This document shows positions 6,222-8,027 of a stretch of 8,027 bases of DNA, piece after piece. The stretch is taken from assembly GCA_037969235.1 (NCBI GenBank), contig JBBKXA010000097.1:1-8027 (forward strand). The letters run 5' to 3'. The notes beneath the pieces were generated by a model that did not search any database, was not told the DNA's origin, and saw only the letters and a program-made list of their open reading frames with translations. This DNA is from TMED27 sp037969235. GTDB lineage: Bacteria; Pseudomonadota; Alphaproteobacteria; Micavibrionales; Micavibrionaceae. Position 1 is the first letter of the stretch. Every line of letters starts with the position of its first letter. The position numbers were made by a program, and so were the translations under genes.

Positions 6222-7878
6222 TAATAATACAGAGATTAGCGCCGATGAAGTTATGAAAGAATATCCTAATAATTATAAGCCAGAAATAGGTGGCCGAAAT
6301 AAAATAATCGCAGAAAATTTTGCACCTATGTCTACAGCAGACAATATCGTAAATTCTAAAGGGCATATTATTCACCCAGTATCATATGATAATCAATTTC
6401 CAATACTCTTAAAAGACCGTCCCAATGGCAAGCAATTGATTTTAAAGTGGCATATGGAGCCTAAGATTGAGGTAGAACAACCAGCCCCACCGTCACCTGC
6501 TAAAACTCCCGGATTAGTTGGTGCGTTTGCCGCAGCGGCAGGTCAAGAGCCCACACTAAAAATCACCTATCCCAGAATGCGTTTAATCACTAAATCTCTG
6601 TTTTATCTCGCCAAGGAGGGAGTAATTTTTAGTGCGGATGATTTCATTAATACACGCGAAGACGATATAAGCTTCATGGACGTTGCAACAAAAGCAGGTT
6701 ATATATCATCAATATTTGAATTGCACAGTTGGATCGGCAGAGCCGATGATATGCAAAAACTATGGGATGCCACGCCAAAAGCGGGACAAGTGCAGGTTAC
6801 GGATTTTGAGGACAGAATAACAAATCTACGGGTTAGAAATAGACCAAAATTTGTTATTCCAGATAAACTGAATAAGACAGAATTGTTCGCGCGTGATGTT
6901 GATGGCTTCTGCCCTTTTGATGATCCGCGCACCTGGCATCAATGGGATGACATTGTTATCGCATTAAGCAATGTTAATGCCCCCGATGAAAATGTTATAA
7001 CCAAAGCAGAGCTTTTGCAAAACGGCGCAAATGGCAAATCTTTTATAGAGTCCTCGACAGATGTGAATGTTTTTTACGATAAAATCAGACCTTATTTAAA
7101 AGAACATGATGATGCGTTGACGCGTAAGGAGCTCATCGACCTTGACCTTAAAAATATCGTCAGAACTTTGGATTCTAAATTTAAACTTTGCAAAGGGTAT
7201 ACAGCACTTAAAGACTTGGCGAATGATCCAATAGTGGATGTCAATCAAATTGACGGCACTGGTAATGTAACCAAATTAATGAGTGTTATGTATGATAACG
7301 TATTGGATTTTGTTGATGTTTTATTGGAAGCGGGCGCAAACCCAGATTTGAGAGTGGGCCCAGAAGAAAGAAGCGCTTTATATCACGCAATTCATAATAA
7401 GAACACTGGTTGCGTAAAAGCGATCGTCACGGCTTTAGAAGATAAATATAAGGATGAGCCGACGCTATTATTAGAAGCGTTGACATGCATCTGCGAGGGG
7501 CATTCCATAGATCGAATAGAAACTGAACTTAATTTTGATCGGGCGTGTATAGCCATTGTCAAAAATGCTATTGATAAAATCATTGACCCCATTCTCGATA
7601 TGTCGATCAGTGAGATGTTGGAGCACGTTCATAAGACACGTAAAATCGTACATATAGTGATGACTGCGGATCGCTTAGATGATATTTTTCACCCTGACCG
7701 CTGGGAGGGCGACCCCAAAGGTATGAAACAGCTTGCCGATAGCCTGCCGGAGAGCGAAATACAATTTCAATTGTCGGGCCAAGACGGCAGACCAGATTTT
7801 GCAAGCCTGTTATCGGGTGCCAATGCTTCAGTCATTAAATCCATGACGGGCTATGATGATGAACCGGAGTCACCGTGA
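6211..7878 (+). CDS. Ankyrin-repeat protein with additional degenerate repeats, 555 aa
   Basis: Ankyrin-type repeats are best seen at about residues 350-410: FVDVLLEAGANPDL (367-380) is a textbook helix-turn with the AGANP loop, followed by SALYHAIHNKN. Ankyrin repeats bind other proteins. Outside that region the protein holds less obvious repeats. The ungapped pattern I-F-x4-W-x-G-x4-M-x2-L-x4-P occurs at 168-189 and again at 492-513, with a weaker copy near 236-252. A second pattern, a polar residue followed by [ED]-[LF], recurs near 144, 224, 267 and 307. A short Pro/Ala-rich linker (about 90-112) separates a roughly 85-residue N-terminal segment from the repeat part. The protein has no signal peptide or membrane helix. 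It overlaps the previous gene by 11 bases and the next by 1, so it is made with the VWA and AAA+ proteins and may be the adaptor that presents targets to them. That role is inference. Confidence 0.8.
   Translation: MTNDNNTEISADEVMKEYPNNYKPEIGGRNKIIAENFAPMSTADNIVNSKGHIIHPVSYDNQFPILLKDRPNGKQLILKWHMEPKIEVEQPAPPSPAKTPGLVGAFAAAAGQEPTLKITYPRMRLITKSLFYLAKEGVIFSADDFINTREDDISFMDVATKAGYISSIFELHSWIGRADDMQKLWDATPKAGQVQVTDFEDRITNLRVRNRPKFVIPDKLNKTELFARDVDGFCPFDDPRTWHQWDDIVIALSNVNAPDENVITKAELLQNGANGKSFIESSTDVNVFYDKIRPYLKEHDDALTRKELIDLDLKNIVRTLDSKFKLCKGYTALKDLANDPIVDVNQIDGTGNVTKLMSVMYDNVLDFVDVLLEAGANPDLRVGPEERSALYHAIHNKNTGCVKAIVTALEDKYKDEPTLLLEALTCICEGHSIDRIETELNFDRACIAIVKNAIDKIIDPILDMSISEMLEHVHKTRKIVHIVMTADRLDDIFHPDRWEGDPKGMKQLADSLPESEIQFQLSGQDGRPDFASLLSGANASVIKSMTGYDDEPESP
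7866..7869 (+). promoter_or_regulatory. Ribosome binding site for the last, incomplete gene
   Basis: GGAG lies 8 bases before the ATG at 7878, inside the end of the ankyrin gene. It supports a real start there, in a stop-start overlap of the form TGATG. Confidence 0.6.
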
Positions 7879-8027
7879 TGAGCGACCATGATAGCAATAA
7901 GAAAAATACTGATGCTAAACAAACTCTGCAGGACTTGTTTAAAAACCAAGATGGCGCGGAAGGTGGTGTTAATAATCATAAACTGATTACTAAGATGAAT
8001 ATTTCAGGAAGTGGCATGCATATAGAT
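7878..8027 (+). CDS. N-terminal end of a further operon protein (3' truncated)
   Basis: From the ATG at 7878 the frame is open for 50 codons to the right edge. The ATG shares its A with the TGA of the ankyrin gene, and GGAG sits 8 bases upstream, so this is the next member of the operon and is probably coupled to it. The visible residues are polar and charged (MSDHDSNKKNTDAKQTLQDL at the start, then a Gly/Asn-rich stretch and ITKMNISGSGMHID). They look like a flexible N-terminal tail ahead of a folded domain. No signal peptide, membrane segment or known motif is visible in this part, and no function can be given. Confidence 0.7.
   Translation, partial: MSDHDSNKKNTDAKQTLQDLFKNQDGAEGGVNNHKLITKMNISGSGMHID

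Noticed and set aside
1..8027. CRISPR array, insertion sequence or tRNA gene
   Set aside because: No regularly spaced direct repeats, transposase-like frame or tRNA-like cloverleaf was noticed; almost all of the window is occupied by coding sequence.

Overview
The window carries one continuous run of genes, all on the + strand. It looks like an accessory region from an AT-rich (roughly 40% G+C by eye) bacterium. The best taxonomic hint is the left edge. Frame 1 from base 1 encodes the last 70 residues of a protein whose end resembles the C-terminus of RepC, the replication initiator of repABC replicons in Alphaproteobacteria. If that is right, the DNA is a plasmid, chromid or integrated replicon of an alphaproteobacterium, and the rest is cargo just downstream of the replication genes. 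The host assignment is tentative.

Layout: the RepC-like 3' end (1-213) is followed after 4 bases by a small gene of unknown function (218-577). A probable intrinsic terminator (583-610) closes that unit. The 152-base gap to the next gene is the main regulatory region. It holds a perfect 13-bp inverted repeat (633-645/658-670), a strong sigma70-type promoter with exact 17-bp spacing (672-700), and a second inverted repeat of 10 bp. One arm of that second repeat lies inside the promoter spacer and the other overlaps the downstream start codon (680-689/723-732).

From that promoter runs a tightly packed operon: (i) an 818-residue protein with an N-terminal HEIAH zinc-metallopeptidase-like motif and a C-terminal CobT-like von Willebrand A domain; (ii) an 896-residue MoxR/CobS-like AAA+ ATPase with clear Walker A, Walker B, sensor 1 and arginine-finger motifs, much larger than usual; (iii) a 106-residue protein of unknown function; (iv) a 555-residue protein with ankyrin repeats and a second, degenerate repeat type; (v) the first 50 codons of another gene that leaves the window. 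Gaps are 11 and 12 bases, then overlaps of 11 and 1 bases, so co-transcription and translational coupling are likely.

AAA+ ATPases of the MoxR group work with VWA-domain partners as chaperone-like machines that remodel, metallate or activate other proteins. Here the VWA partner also carries a possible protease site, and the operon adds an ankyrin protein as a candidate target binder. The set could be a regulated, ATP-driven protein-remodelling or proteolytic system, possibly of the conflict/defence type described for vWA-MoxR-centred gene sets. That functional reading is inference; the domain content and operon layout are seen directly. No tRNA, rRNA, transposase or CRISPR array was seen.
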